A DNA stretch of 64,000 nt from Leifsonia xyli (GCA_001647635.1 CP014761.1:1922001-1986000), one strand, 5' to 3'. Shown: positions 1 to 11,129, counted from the first letter of the stretch. The notes: a model not told the origin generated them from the letters alone. Program-made: numbers and translations.

Positions 1-18
1 CGGGTGTGATGGTGATGG

Positions 19-813
19 TCATGGCGTCCTCTCGTGCAGCGGGCGCACGGTCAGGGTCTGCTCCGCACGGCCGACGGCTCCGTTCTCGTCGAGGAGCGAC
101 GTGCTGGTTAGCCCCTGCCCAGCGGGCCCGAACACGACCGTCGTGTCGAGTCCGACCCACGGGCCGGCGGGGCGTCGGAACAGGTGGATGGTGAGGTCGA
201 GGTTGGGGAACATCCACTCCTGCGGCGGGCGGCGGACCGCCACGCCGTTGGCCGTGTCCACCAGGGCGATGTAGGCGGCGTCGGGGCTCGCCAGCTCGCC
301 GGCCACCAGCTCCCGGTCGGTCCGCAGCCACGCGGTCGCGCGTCCGGGACGGGGCGCCTCCTCGGCCCGCATCTCGAGCGAGGCGACGTAACCGCCGGGC
401 CAGGTGTCGGTCATCGTCCGACGGTGCTCGGGGCCGGGCGGCGTCGGGGCGCCCTCCGCTCCGCCGGCGACCGCGCTGGTGTCGCCGGTCATCGCGTACC
501 AGGCGCGGGCGAGCACCGTCCGCCGGCCGCGGATGGTCACCGTCGCCTCGATCAGCTCGATCGTCCGTCCGGGCCGGATGGTCTCGACGTGCACGTCGCA
601 GACGTCCGCGTCGAGGAAGCCGAGGATGTCGAAGCTGATCCGCGAGAGCACCAGATCGGTGGGCTCGTCCCGGGCGGAGCGGTAGCGGTCGATCGCGTGC
701 ACGATCAGGCCGCCGAGCGGGCTGAAGTGGATCTCCGACTCCTTCCACGCGCCGCCGGCGTCGGCCGTCGGACGGTACCGGTGGTCGTCGATCCGCTCGA
801 AGTAGGAGGACAT
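19..813 (-). CDS. Thioesterase family protein (TesB-like double hotdog)
   Basis: Encodes 264 residues from the ATG at 813, followed by codons for SSYFERIDDHRY. The open frame continues upstream, but this start leaves the short gap to the divergent decarboxylase gene that a shared promoter would occupy. The layout resembles acyl-CoA thioesterases built from two hotdog units: an N-terminal part with the HFSPLGGLIVHAIDRY region and a C-terminal part with WMFPNLDLTIHLFRRP and WVGLDTTVVFGPAGQGL, followed by a LLDENGAVGRAEQTL ending typical of the family. Expected role is hydrolysis of an acyl-CoA thioester in the cytoplasm; the substrate cannot be read from sequence. No operon partner is visible and the 3' end lies near the window edge. 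Confidence 0.7.
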   Translation of the reverse strand: MSSYFERIDDHRYRPTADAGGAWKESEIHFSPLGGLIVHAIDRYRSARDEPTDLVLSRISFDILGFLDADVCDVHVETIRPGRTIELIEATVTIRGRRTVLARAWYAMTGDTSAVAGGAEGAPTPPGPEHRRTMTDTWPGGYVASLEMRAEEAPRPGRATAWLRTDRELVAGELASPDAAYIALVDTANGVAVRRPPQEWMFPNLDLTIHLFRRPAGPWVGLDTTVVFGPAGQGLTSTSLLDENGAVGRAEQTLTVRPLHERTP

Positions 814-913
814 CAGCCTCACCCTACTTGCTGGCCGCGCGGTCCAGGAGGCGGGATCGACCGTGAACCGATCTTCAGAATGGCGGAGCGCAGTCCGGCG
901 TAGCGTGTGCGCC

Positions 914-2170
914 ATGGCGACTGCGACGAGCGATGATCCGAAGCGGCGCGGCGGCTGGCTGCCCCCCGAGCAGGACGATCTGGAGAGCTGGCTCGACGGC
1001 CGCATCGAACGGATCGGCGACGACGATGACGCTCCGCTGCGGCACCCGGTGATGCAGGAGTTCGCCGACCTCATCGATCGGGATGGCATCGTCCGGATGT
1101 ACCTGACGCGGATGATCGAGGAGGTGCCGAAGAACCGGAACTACTCCGAGAGGCACGTCACGAGCGTCCGGCAGTTGCTCCGCCTCATCGACGACGTGCT
1201 GACGACCGCGCCGGAGTTCAGCGAGGGCGGCATGGTGACCACGCCGCTGACCGGCATCCTCGACTGGACGATGGGCACCCCCTCCGGGATGGCCGCCTAC
1301 CGGGACCCGCGGGTGAACGCGATCCTGAAGAAGGTGCTGGACGCGTGGGCCGCGTTCCTCGACAGCCCGGCGTCGCTCTCCGTGCTGAACGCATCACCGA
1401 AGGGCTGGATGTCGCCGGCGGCACGCGAGGCCGTCGGCATCGACCAGTTCCAGCACGACCCGGACGCCCCGCACTGGGGTTTCACATCCTGGAACGACTT
1501 CTTCACCCGGCGGCTGCGCGACGGCGCGCGTCCCGTCGCGGACCCGGACGACGACGCCGTGATCGTCAGCGCCTGCGAGTCGACGCCCTACCGGATCAGC
1601 CGGGACGTCGCCCGCCACAGCGAGTTCTGGATCAAGAGCCAGCCCTATTCGCTGCAGGACATGCTCGCCGACGACGAGGCCGTCGACCGGTTCGCCGGCG
1701 GGACCGTGTATCAGGGCTTCCTGAGCGCGCTGAACTACCACCGCTGGCACAGTCCGGTCGCGGGGACGGTCGTGCGCGCGTACGTCCAGCCGGGGACCTA
1801 CTTCTCCGAAGCCGACTCGGAGGGCGCCGACGCGGTGGAGGCGACCGTCTCGCAGGGCTATCCCGCACATGTCGCCGCCCGCGCGATCATCCTCATCGAG
1901 GCCGACAACCCGGCGATCGGGCTGATGGCCGTGGTCCCCGTCGGGATGGTGGAGGTGTCGTCGTGCCTGATCGCGGACGAGATCGTTCCCGGCCACCACG
2001 TGGAGAAGGGGGACGAGCTGGGCTGCTTCCAGTTCGGCGGATCGACCGAGTGCCTGGTCTTCCGACCGGGAGCGGTGGAGGAGTTCGCGCTCGCCGCCCT
2101 CCCCCAGCCCGGCGAGAAGCACCCCTCCATCCTGAAGGTGCACTCGAAGCTGGCGGTCGCTCCCCGCTGA
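914..2170 (+). CDS. Phosphatidylserine decarboxylase family protein
   Basis: Encodes 418 residues from the ATG at 914. The C-terminal half carries the PSD core: GGTVYQGF at about 263-269, NYHRWHSP at about 274-281 with the catalytic-type histidine, and FGGST at about 374-378. Self-cleavage between Gly376 and Ser377 would create the pyruvoyl prosthetic group. The long N-terminal region of about 200 residues is the extension seen in the PSD-related subfamily that also includes fungal amino-acid decarboxylases such as tryptophan decarboxylase PsiD, not in short housekeeping Psd. The substrate could therefore be phosphatidylserine or a free amino acid. It stands alone, and its stop is only 6 bp from the convergent kdpC remnant. 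Confidence 0.85.
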   Translation: MATATSDDPKRRGGWLPPEQDDLESWLDGRIERIGDDDDAPLRHPVMQEFADLIDRDGIVRMYLTRMIEEVPKNRNYSERHVTSVRQLLRLIDDVLTTAPEFSEGGMVTTPLTGILDWTMGTPSGMAAYRDPRVNAILKKVLDAWAAFLDSPASLSVLNASPKGWMSPAAREAVGIDQFQHDPDAPHWGFTSWNDFFTRRLRDGARPVADPDDDAVIVSACESTPYRISRDVARHSEFWIKSQPYSLQDMLADDEAVDRFAGGTVYQGFLSALNYHRWHSPVAGTVVRAYVQPGTYFSEADSEGADAVEATVSQGYPAHVAARAIILIEADNPAIGLMAVVPVGMVEVSSCLIADEIVPGHHVEKGDELGCFQFGGSTECLVFRPGAVEEFALAALPQPGEKHPSILKVHSKLAVAPR

Positions 2171-2176
2171 CGAGGC

Positions 2177-2665
2177 CTACTTGTTGCCCGCGGGGTCCAT
2201 CCGTGCGAGATCGATGTTCAGCTGCAGGACGTTGACGGTCGGCTCGCCGAGGTAGCCGAGGTCGCGCTGCTGGACGTGCCGGTCCACCAGCTGCCGCACC
2301 TCGTCCGGGCTGATCCCGCGGGCCTTCGCCACCGCATCCACCTGGAGCAGCGCGTAGGCGGGCGAGATGTGCGGGTCGAGCCCGGAGCCGGAGGCGGTCA
2401 GCGCGTCGGCGGGGATGCTGCTGCCGCTGACGCCATTCGTCTTCTCGATCAGCGCCGTGCGCTCCTTCACCGCCTTGAGGAGGTCCGGGTTGTTCGGGCC
2501 CAGGTTGCTGCCGCTGGACGCGCCGCCGTCGTAGCCGGCGCCGGCCGCGGACGGCCGCGACTGGAACCACTGCGGCAGCGGGTTCCCCTTCTTGTCGGTG
2601 AAGGACTGCCCGATCAGGGCCGATCCGACTGTCTTCCCGTCCGAGCTGACGAGGGATCCGACCCC
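2177..2665 (-). pseudogene. Truncated second copy of kdpC
   Basis: This stretch aligns without gaps to the 3' part of the intact kdpC (offset 2930 bases, so 2177-2655 matches 5107-5585). By eye the last 97 residues are about 80% identical. Motifs shared with the intact copy include GSALIGQSFTDKKGNPLP and LGYLGEPTVNVLQLN. The 5' end, roughly the first 45 codons including the membrane anchor and start codon, is missing. The similarity ends within a few bases of the stop codon of the CWB2 gene. It cannot make an anchored KdpC. The divergence argues against a recent simple tandem duplication and fits single-crossover integration of related foreign DNA. Confidence 0.85.
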
Positions 2666-5008
2666 CTAACCGCCCACGCTGCCGTGCCGGCTCGGCCCCC
2701 GCGTACCGACGTCGAGTCGGGGGACGGCGGCCGCCTTCTTCGCGCCGACGACGGCGGAGGCGGCGGTCGGGTCGCACGGGGTGAGACGCGAGACCGGCTC
2801 GGTCAGCACCGTGGGGCCGCCGACCAGGACCACGAGGGAGACGCCGAGCCCGTTGAGGTCGCTGATGACCTGGTTCGGGACGCACGAGCCGGGAACGAGG
2901 AACAATGGCGCGTCCACCCCGCCCGCCCACGGGCCCGCGGCGAGCGCGTCGGGGAAGTTGCGCCCGGTCACCAGGAACGCCAGCGGGGAGGCGGGCTGGC
3001 TGGTGTTCGTGCCGTCGGTGTTCCACAGGAGCTCATTGAGCTGTGTGGCCGTGGAGTAGCGGTCTCCCCCGGCCAGACGGAGGACATTTCCCGACACGTT
3101 GATGTAGACGCCCACCTCGACACCCTCGGAGACGGCGTTCGGGCCCCCGACGACCAGAGCGCCGCTCACGATGTGCCTCCGGAGGAAGTCCGCCGTGTCG
3201 GCATCCAGGTCGCCGGCCGCGCCGTTCACGAGCAGGATCGGCGCGCCGATCGCTCCCGCCGCGGCTCCGGCGGCCAGCGCGTCGGGGAAGTTGGTGCCGG
3301 TCGCCACGAAGACCTGGGGCATGTAGCCGAACGCGTTCTCGGCGATCACTCGGCTGGTGGCGAAGCGATCGGCTCCGGACCAGCGCACCGTGTCGGGCAC
3401 GAGGGCGGCGAGCTGCGCCTGCACCCCCGGCGACACCACGCCGGTGCCGCCGACCACCACGACCTTCGACGGATGCAGCGCCACGATCTCATCCGCCACG
3501 GACGGCGGGAGCGCGCCCGGCGCCGTCAGCAGAACCGGGCCGCCGAGCGCCGTCGCGGCGGGCGCCGCCGCCAGCGCGTCCGGGAAGTTGTTGCCGTTGG
3601 CCACGAACACGATCGGCGCCCCGGCGGGGAAGGCCTGCTGGGCCACCGAGACGGAGGTCTGGTAGCGGTCCGGGCCGAAGACCTGGTCGACGACACGGTT
3701 CAGGGCGATGGTCGTCGTGTACGTCGCCTCGGACCCGCGGCCGTCCGCGGCCCGTCCGGTCAGCGTGTACTGGAACGTGCCGGCGGTGGTCGGCCGTCCG
3801 GAGATGACCCCGGTGGCCCGGTCCAGGGCGAGTCCGGGCGGGAGGGTGCCGCGGACGGTCCAGAACACCCCAGCGGGCGAGAGGCCGGGAGCGAACGAGT
3901 AGTCGACCCAGGTCGTGCCGTCCGGGGGCGCCGGGGTGGTGATCGAGGAGGGCAGGGCGATCACGTCGACGAACCCTTCGGAGTACTGCCCCGAGGTGTC
4001 GTACAGGTTGCCGCTGCCCAGGTCGATAGCGGACGGCCAGAAGTATCCGGGCGCTACGAGCGAGACGGTGCGAGCGACAGTGTTCGTCGCGGTGTCGAGT
4101 TCGCGGAGGCCTCCGCCCGTCCCGCCGAACACGTGGAGGAACCCGCGCACCGGATCGACGATGAAGTCGGAGATGTCCGTCAGGGACGTCGGAGTCGCGG
4201 CAAGCGTGGACTGCGAGAACGAGACGAGAGCGTGTCCGGCGAACGACGATACGCGAACGTACAGCTGTTGCGAGCCAGGGTCGACGGCCAGCTTGTCGAC
4301 CGAAGAGCTCACCGCCGTCGTCGCGACGGCCAGGGTCGTGAGGTCGAGCCTGACGATGCCCGTCCCCCAGTTGACGATGGCGAAGGCCGCACGCGAGGCA
4401 CTGTCGACGGTCAGCGACGAGAGCCGCTGCGGCAGAGTCACCTGCCCCACCACACTGCTCAGGTCGGGGGCGATGACGAGCAGTTGTGAATCCACCGCGG
4501 CCACCACCTGGTGGGTGAGCGTGTCGACAGCGAGTCCGCCCGGCTGGGGCATGGCGCCCGGGAACCTGAGCAGGCCCCGCCGCGCTCCGGTCTCGGCGTC
4601 GAAGACCTCGAGGCTTCCGTCGCAGGCATAGAACAGGCTCTTGGTCGCCTCGTCCAAGGCGAGGTATCCGAAGGCGTTGTTCGCCTTGTTGGCCGGGATG
4701 GTCTTCCACAGGACGGCGCCGGTGCGATCGTCGAGCGCCGTGAGCTCGGGCCCCCACCACGTCCCGTTGCTCACCTGGGCGTCCATGGCGAACATGGTGT
4801 GCGTCGTCGAGTCGATGACCGGGCGCCCATTGATTCCGCCGGCATCCACCCACATCGGCGCGGACGAGACGAGTTCCGGCGCCTCCGCCGAGGCGGCCTC
4901 GGCCGCCGGTGCGGTCAAGACCGCGCCGGCGGCCGACGCCACTAGCGCTGTCGCGATGACCGCCGCGATCGCGCGCCGTCGTCCGACGCGGGCAGATGAC
5001 AGTCTCAC
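2666..5008 (-). CDS. Secreted protein with three cell-wall-binding (CWB2) repeats and a putative Ig domain
   Basis: Encodes 780 residues from a GTG at 5008, preceded by a GGGGGAG ribosome site. Residues about 8-40 form a signal peptide with a basic start, an Ala/Val-rich core and an AEAASA cleavage region. Residues about 60-340 contain repeated short motifs such as GYLALDEATKSLFYAC, GLAVDTLTHQVVA and SLTVDSASRAAF, suggesting a YncE-like beta-propeller. Residues about 365-435 match a putative Ig fold (GTLPPGLALDRATGVISG). From about 440 to the end are three CWB2 repeats, each with DRY or DRF followed by NFPDALAA and a VVGG motif; these bind cell-wall polymers in Gram-positives. It lies between the intact and truncated kdpC copies, so it arrived with that rearrangement. 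Its target is unknown. Confidence 0.85.
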   Translation of the reverse strand: MRLSSARVGRRRAIAAVIATALVASAAGAVLTAPAAEAASAEAPELVSSAPMWVDAGGINGRPVIDSTTHTMFAMDAQVSNGTWWGPELTALDDRTGAVLWKTIPANKANNAFGYLALDEATKSLFYACDGSLEVFDAETGARRGLLRFPGAMPQPGGLAVDTLTHQVVAAVDSQLLVIAPDLSSVVGQVTLPQRLSSLTVDSASRAAFAIVNWGTGIVRLDLTTLAVATTAVSSSVDKLAVDPGSQQLYVRVSSFAGHALVSFSQSTLAATPTSLTDISDFIVDPVRGFLHVFGGTGGGLRELDTATNTVARTVSLVAPGYFWPSAIDLGSGNLYDTSGQYSEGFVDVIALPSSITTPAPPDGTTWVDYSFAPGLSPAGVFWTVRGTLPPGLALDRATGVISGRPTTAGTFQYTLTGRAADGRGSEATYTTTIALNRVVDQVFGPDRYQTSVSVAQQAFPAGAPIVFVANGNNFPDALAAAPAATALGGPVLLTAPGALPPSVADEIVALHPSKVVVVGGTGVVSPGVQAQLAALVPDTVRWSGADRFATSRVIAENAFGYMPQVFVATGTNFPDALAAGAAAGAIGAPILLVNGAAGDLDADTADFLRRHIVSGALVVGGPNAVSEGVEVGVYINVSGNVLRLAGGDRYSTATQLNELLWNTDGTNTSQPASPLAFLVTGRNFPDALAAGPWAGGVDAPLFLVPGSCVPNQVISDLNGLGVSLVVLVGGPTVLTEPVSRLTPCDPTAASAVVGAKKAAAVPRLDVGTRGPSRHGSVGG

Positions 5009-5106
5009 GGGCTCCCCCTGTGCCGTCGCAGGAGGGTCCTGGATCGTCGGTTGAGCGTACGAAAAACCGCCGTCCTTAGCACGCCCCCGAACGCGGGTCG
5101 TCTCGC

Positions 5107-5730
5107 CTACCGGTCCCCGTCCGGGTCCATCCGCGATAGCGCCAGGTTCAGCTGCAGCACGTTGACCGTCGGCTCGCCCAGGTACCCGAGGTCGCGCTGC
5201 TGCACGTGGCTCTCCACGAGAGTGCGCACCGACTCGGCGCTGATCCCGCGGGCCTTCGCCACCGCATCCACCTGGAGAAGCGCGTAGGCGGGCGAGATGT
5301 GCGGGTCGAGCCCGGACCCGGATGCGGTGAGCGCGTCGGCGGGGATGCTGCCCGCCTCGACGCCGTCCGTCTTCTCGATCAGCGCCTTGCGCTCCTTCAC
5401 CGCCTTGAGGAGGTCCGGGTTGTTCGGGCCCAGGTTGCTGCCGCTGGATGCGCCGCCGTCGTAGCCGTCGCCGGCCGCGGACGGGCGCGACTGGAACCAC
5501 TGCGGCAGCGGGTTGCCCTTCTTGTCGGTGAAGGACTGCCCGATCAGGGCCGATCCCACCGCCTTTCCGCCGGATTCGACGACCGATCCGTTCGACTGGT
5601 TCGGGAAGGCGAGCTGCCCGATCCCGGTGACGACCAGCGGGTAGCCGATCCCGAGCACGACGGTGAGGATGAGCAGGGCGCGCAGGCCGACCCAGTACTG
5701 GCGGCCCGTTCCCCGTGTCGAGGCGTTCAT
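5107..5730 (-). CDS. kdpC: Potassium-transporting ATPase subunit KdpC
   Basis: Encodes 207 residues, a normal KdpC length. One N-terminal membrane segment (about 14-36) is followed by the periplasm-facing domain with SALIGQSFTDKKGNPLPQW, GGASSGSNLGPNN and the conserved end LGYLGEPTVNVLQLNLAL. KdpC is a small accessory subunit of the high-affinity K+ pump KdpFABC. It is the last kdp gene, 19 bp after kdpB, and is expected to be co-transcribed with kdpFAB. A diverged, truncated copy lies about 2.9 kb downstream, so this copy may be a hybrid formed by recombination. Confidence 0.96.
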   Translation of the reverse strand: MNASTRGTGRQYWVGLRALLILTVVLGIGYPLVVTGIGQLAFPNQSNGSVVESGGKAVGSALIGQSFTDKKGNPLPQWFQSRPSAAGDGYDGGASSGSNLGPNNPDLLKAVKERKALIEKTDGVEAGSIPADALTASGSGLDPHISPAYALLQVDAVAKARGISAESVRTLVESHVQQRDLGYLGEPTVNVLQLNLALSRMDPDGDR

Positions 5731-5749
5731 GTGCGTAGCGTTCCTTGTC

Positions 5750-7882
<2,133 letters not shown>

Positions 7883-7884
7883 GA

Positions 7885-9558
7885 TCAGGAATGCCCTTCC
7901 GCCAGGGGACCCAGCGCGAGAACGGGGAAATAGGTGAGTGCGGCGACGACGATGACGACGCCGACGACGAGGGTGACGAACAGGGGGCGGTGGGTCGGGA
8001 GGGTCCCGGCCGTCGCGGGCACCTTGTCCTGAGCCGCCAGGGAGCCGGCCAACGCGAGCACCATCACGATCGGAAGGAAGCGGCCGAGGAACATCGCGGT
8101 GCCGAGCGCCGCGTTCAGCCACGGGGTGTTCGCGGTGAGTCCCGCGAACGCCGAGCCGTTGTTGTTCGCCGCTGAGGTGAACGCGTAGAGCACCTCCGAG
8201 AAGCCGTGCTGACCGGGGTTCCAGATCGAGACCTTCTCGACGTTGTCCCGGATCGCCGGGATCGCGAAGCTGAGGCCGGTCCCGAGCAGTACCAGGGTGG
8301 GCGTGATCAGGATGTAGAGGCTCGCGAGCTTGATCTCGCGCGCACCGATCTTCTTGCCCAGGTACTCGGGGGTGCGTCCCACCATGAGGCCTGCCAGGAA
8401 CACCGCGATGATCGCGACGATCAGGATGCCGTAGAGGCCCGCGCCGATGCCGCCGGGCGCGACCTCGCCGGTCATCATGTTCAGCATCGTCATCATCCCG
8501 CCCAGCGGCGTGAAGCTGTCGTGCATGGAGTCGACCGCTCCCGTCGAGGTGAGCGTGCTGGTCGTGCCGAACAGGGTGGACCCGAGGATTCCGAAGCGCT
8601 GCTCCTTGCCCTCGAGCGCGTCGCCTGCCGCCTGGGTCGCCGTCCCGGCGCCCTGCAGCTCGAACAGCGTGAGGGCGACCAGCGACACGACGAAGATCGT
8701 CGCCATCGCACCGAGGACCGCGTAGCCCTGTCGGTTGTCGCCGACCATCCGTCCGAACGTGCGCGGCAGGGAGAACGGGATGAGCAGCATCAGGAAGATC
8801 TCGACGAGGTTCGTCCACGCGGTCGGGTTCTCGAACGGGTGCGCCGAGTTGACGTTGAAGAAGCCGCCGCCGTTGTTGCCGAGGAGCTTGATCGCCTCCT
8901 GCGACGCCACCGGTCCGCCCGGGATCGTCGCCGTGCCGCCGGTCAGCGTGCTCACGTGGGTGAACCCGTTGACGTTCTGGATGACGCCGCCGACGATCAG
9001 GATGATCGCGAAGACCACCGAGAGCGGCAGCAGGATGCGCAGGGTCGCCCGCGTCAGATCCACCCAGAAGTTGCCGATAGCTCCCGAGCGGTGCGCCGCG
9101 AACCCGCGGACCAGCGCCACCGCGACCGCGAGGCCGACGGCTGCCGAGAGGAAGTTCTGCACCGCCAGTCCAGCAACCTGGACCGTGTAGCCCATGGTGA
9201 CCTCGGGCGAGTACGACTGCCAGTTGGTGTTGGTCACGAACGAGATCGCCGTGTTGAACGACAGCCCCTCCGGTACCGCGGGCAGGCCCAGCGAGTACGG
9301 CAGGATCGCCTGCGCCCGCTGCAGCGCGTAGACCAGCAGCACGCCGAGGATCGAGAACGCGAGCACGCTGCGCAGGTAGACCGGCCAGCTCTGACCGAGT
9401 CCCGGCTCCACGCCGATGACCCGGTAGAAGCCGCGCTCGACCCGGAGGTCGCGGCGGCTGGTGAAGGTGGCGGCCATGTAGTCGCCGAGCGGCCGGTAGA
9501 CGACCGCGAGCATGAGAACGAGCGTGGCGAGCATCGCCACGAAAAGCCAGAAGGTCAT
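7885..9558 (-). CDS. kdpA: Potassium-transporting ATPase channel subunit KdpA
   Basis: Encodes 557 residues with about ten membrane segments, the normal KdpA length. Family signatures include [16 protein letters not shown], the first selectivity-filter-type loop region, and [19 protein letters not shown]. KdpA is the K+-selective subunit of KdpFABC and belongs to the superfamily of K+ transporters. The gene begins two bases after the kdpF stop and its stop is two bases before the kdpB start, so the three are tightly coupled. Confidence 0.97.
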   Translation of the reverse strand: MTFWLFVAMLATLVLMLAVVYRPLGDYMAATFTSRRDLRVERGFYRVIGVEPGLGQSWPVYLRSVLAFSILGVLLVYALQRAQAILPYSLGLPAVPEGLSFNTAISFVTNTNWQSYSPEVTMGYTVQVAGLAVQNFLSAAVGLAVAVALVRGFAAHRSGAIGNFWVDLTRATLRILLPLSVVFAIILIVGGVIQNVNGFTHVSTLTGGTATIPGGPVASQEAIKLLGNNGGGFFNVNSAHPFENPTAWTNLVEIFLMLLIPFSLPRTFGRMVGDNRQGYAVLGAMATIFVVSLVALTLFELQGAGTATQAAGDALEGKEQRFGILGSTLFGTTSTLTSTGAVDSMHDSFTPLGGMMTMLNMMTGEVAPGGIGAGLYGILIVAIIAVFLAGLMVGRTPEYLGKKIGAREIKLASLYILITPTLVLLGTGLSFAIPAIRDNVEKVSIWNPGQHGFSEVLYAFTSAANNNGSAFAGLTANTPWLNAALGTAMFLGRFLPIVMVLALAGSLAAQDKVPATAGTLPTHRPLFVTLVVGVVIVVAALTYFPVLALGPLAEGHS

Positions 9559-9560
9559 CG

Positions 9561-9650
9561 CTAGAACCGCTCCGGCTTCAGCAGGGCGTACACGAGGTAC
9601 GCGATCGAGGCGACGGCGAGCGCCGCGGCGAGCAGGTTGAAGAAGATCAC
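9561..9650 (-). CDS. kdpF: Small Kdp subunit KdpF
   Basis: A 29-codon gene starting with GTG at 9650. It encodes a single membrane helix ([22 protein letters not shown]) closed by KPERF, the typical KdpF ending. KdpF binds KdpA and stabilises the complex. A GGAG ribosome site lies about nine bases upstream, inside the end of the preceding small ORF, whose stop overlaps this start as GTGA. The position directly before kdpA confirms the identity. Confidence 0.93.
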   Translation of the reverse strand: MIFFNLLAAALAVASIAYLVYALLKPERF

Positions 9651-9730
9651 AGCTTCTCCACCCCTCGGCCGACGAGGGCGACGATCACGCCGAGCGCGAT
9701 GATCCCCACGACGCAGATCAGGTCCAACAC
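9647..9730 (-). CDS. Small membrane peptide ORF at the head of the kdp operon
   Basis: A 27-codon frame from a GTG at 9730, with GGAG seven bases upstream. The peptide begins [19 protein letters not shown] and ends GRGVEKL, so it is one hydrophobic helix with a positively charged tail. Its TGA overlaps the kdpF GTG in a GTGA arrangement, which suggests translational coupling. I do not recognise a named family. It could be a second tiny Kdp subunit, a regulator of the pump, or a leader peptide that opens kdpF translation. The start, overlap and hydrophobicity are seen; a function is inferred only from position. Confidence 0.6.
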   Translation of the reverse strand: MLDLICVVGIIALGVIVALVGRGVEKL

Positions 9731-9745
9731 GGAAGGTCTCCATCC

Positions 9746-9766
9746 GGGCCGGCTGTCTGCCGGCTC
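9746..9766 (-). promoter_or_regulatory. Hairpin in the kdp leader
   Basis: GCCGGC at 9748-9753 pairs perfectly with GCCGGC at 9759-9764 across a 5-base loop, with one wobble and one further pair at the base. It lies about 17 bases before the start of the small ORF. No T-run follows, so it is more likely a leader structure or part of an operator than a terminator. Confidence 0.4.
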
Positions 9767-9908
9767 CAGGGACCGATACAAGTCGCTCCGCGGGGCCGTT
9801 CGGGCGGTCCTAACGCAATCCATACGGAGGCGGGCGAGTCCCTAACGCTTTCCCGGCGTAAGGCTTCCGTGAGGACCGCATCCTGCGGCTTCTGGACGGC
9901 GTAGACCA

Positions 9909-10472
9909 GTGCTCGTGACACTTACGCACATCATCCCGAGCCTCCGAGGCTCCCTGTCGAATCCCCTTTCCCGCGACGTGTGGCCGGAGTTCACGGCCAC
10001 CTCCGTCGACGACGTCACCGTCGCAGGCGTCTCCCTCACGCGCTTAGCCGGCTGGTGCGGCACGCCCTGCGTGCACAGCGCGGCGGCGGTCGTCCCGGGC
10101 ACCGGCGGCATGCCGTCGTCGACCGAGACGGCGTCGGCTGTCGTCACGCGCGTGGTCGAGGTGACCCGCTCGGCGGACGGGAGCCTGGACGCCTGGATCG
10201 ACGCCCGACTGAGCGCGGTCCCGGCGTTCGTATCGGAGCTGCGGATGATCGGCCGCGTCTCGACGGCGCCCGACGCGCCCGCGCGCATCCACGCCGCCGG
10301 CCCCGCCGCGCCGCCGTACCCGGTGACCGAGCTGGTGTCGGACCTGCGCGTGGGCGACCTGCTCACGCTGCCGTGTCCGGGCACGGTGGTGCTGCGCGAG
10401 ATCGACCCGCGGCGCCATCCCCTCCCGGAGGCCGCTGCCGCGGTGTGGGCCCCGACCGCGTGCGGACGATGA
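9909..10472 (+). CDS. Hypothetical protein, first of a two-gene unit
   Basis: Encodes 187 residues from a GTG at 9909. I do not recognise the family. The sequence is Ala/Pro/Thr-rich, with WCGTPCVHSAAAVVPGTGG in the first third and ELVSDLRVGDLLTLPCPGTVVL near the end. There is no clear signal peptide or membrane segment. The stop overlaps the start of the next gene as ATGA, so the two are probably translated together. It is divergent from the kdp operon, and the space between (9767-9908) must hold both promoters. Confidence 0.6.
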   Translation: MLVTLTHIIPSLRGSLSNPLSRDVWPEFTATSVDDVTVAGVSLTRLAGWCGTPCVHSAAAVVPGTGGMPSSTETASAVVTRVVEVTRSADGSLDAWIDARLSAVPAFVSELRMIGRVSTAPDAPARIHAAGPAAPPYPVTELVSDLRVGDLLTLPCPGTVVLREIDPRRHPLPEAAAAVWAPTACGR

Positions 10473-10987
10473 GCGTGCGGCGCCTGCTCGAAGGTCGCGC
10501 CCCGTGGGGCGACCTCGACGTCTCCCCCGTCAGTCCCGGCGTCTGGCAGCGGGTGCGACTGACGGTCTACCCGCCGGGCATCACGCCGGGCGAGAGAAGG
10601 CTGCTCCGCCTGCGCCACGCCTGGCCGGTCGGCGGCGCCCTCCTCGCGCTCGTGGGCTTGATCCTCCTGAGCGACGCGGGCCCCGTGCTCAGCCTGACCA
10701 TCGTGCTGACCGCCTATGTCGCCGGCTTCGCCGTGATCGGCCGCCTGACCCGGGTGCTGCGCGCCCGCTGCCGGGTGGTCACCGTCGCGACCGAGCACGT
10801 CGGCTCGGACATCAGCGAAATCGGCGACGTCGAGCTCCTCCGCGCGGCGGCCGGCCGCCTGCTCGACCTCGAGTCCCGCCGCCGCCGAGGACTCGTCGAC
10901 CCGGTCGCCTACGAGGCGGAATGGACGGACGTCTACTCGGCACTTCCGGCCACGCCCGGGTTTGGCCGGGAACGGATCAGCAGGTAG
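10469..10987 (+). CDS. Small membrane protein, DUF6611-like
   Basis: Encodes 172 residues from the ATG at 10469, overlapping the upstream stop by four bases. The N-terminal part contains WQRVRLTVYPPGITPGERRLL, followed by two membrane helices (VGGALLALVGLILL and LSLTIVLTAYVAGFAVIG) and a soluble C-terminal region. It resembles actinobacterial proteins annotated as DUF6611, from memory and without a search. Function unknown. Its TAG stop lies within the left copy of the 87-bp repeat that marks the integrated element. Confidence 0.6.
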   Translation: MSVRRLLEGRAPWGDLDVSPVSPGVWQRVRLTVYPPGITPGERRLLRLRHAWPVGGALLALVGLILLSDAGPVLSLTIVLTAYVAGFAVIGRLTRVLRARCRVVTVATEHVGSDISEIGDVELLRAAAGRLLDLESRRRRGLVDPVAYEAEWTDVYSALPATPGFGRERISR

Positions 10988-11069
10988 TCTGGGCCGCAGC
11001 CTCACATCCCAGTGATTCACTGGGATTCCGGGCCGCGCGAGTGTAGTTCAATGGTAGAACTTCAGCTTC
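10983..11069 (+). repeat. Left end repeat (attL) with truncated tRNA-Gly
   Basis: These 87 bases match 38741-38827 without gaps. The copy includes a hairpin (CCCAGT-GATTC-ACTGGG, 11008-11024) and the first 33 bases of tRNA-Gly (11037-11069), identical to the intact gene up to the anticodon loop. After 11069 the sequence departs, so this is a broken tRNA. The crossover therefore lies in the anticodon-stem-loop region, a common site for tyrosine integrases. Confidence 0.8.
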
Positions 11070-11107
11070 TCCCACTCTGGATATCAGAGAGTCACACTCG
11101 GTCTCGT

Positions 11108-11129
11108 AAGCCCCATTGATCGGGGCTTT
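11108..11129 (+). terminator. Terminator-like hairpin at the left end of the element
   Basis: AGCCCC and GGGGCT form a stem around a short loop and are followed on the plus strand by TTTT. It lies between the broken tRNA and the integrase stop. It could end transcription that still starts at the tRNA promoter and so insulate the element. Confidence 0.55.

Noticed and set aside
2276-4489. A 737-residue plus-strand open frame across the CWB2 gene
   Set aside because: It is antisense to a gene with clear CWB2 repeats, has very high Arg/Gly content and no family features. High GC creates such shadow frames; the same applies to 5966-7933 and 8206-9564 over kdpBA.
11037-11101. A second functional tRNA-Gly at the left end
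   Set aside because: The sequence matches only to the anticodon loop. The following bases do not form an anticodon stem or T arm, although CACTCG by chance could pair with the acceptor.
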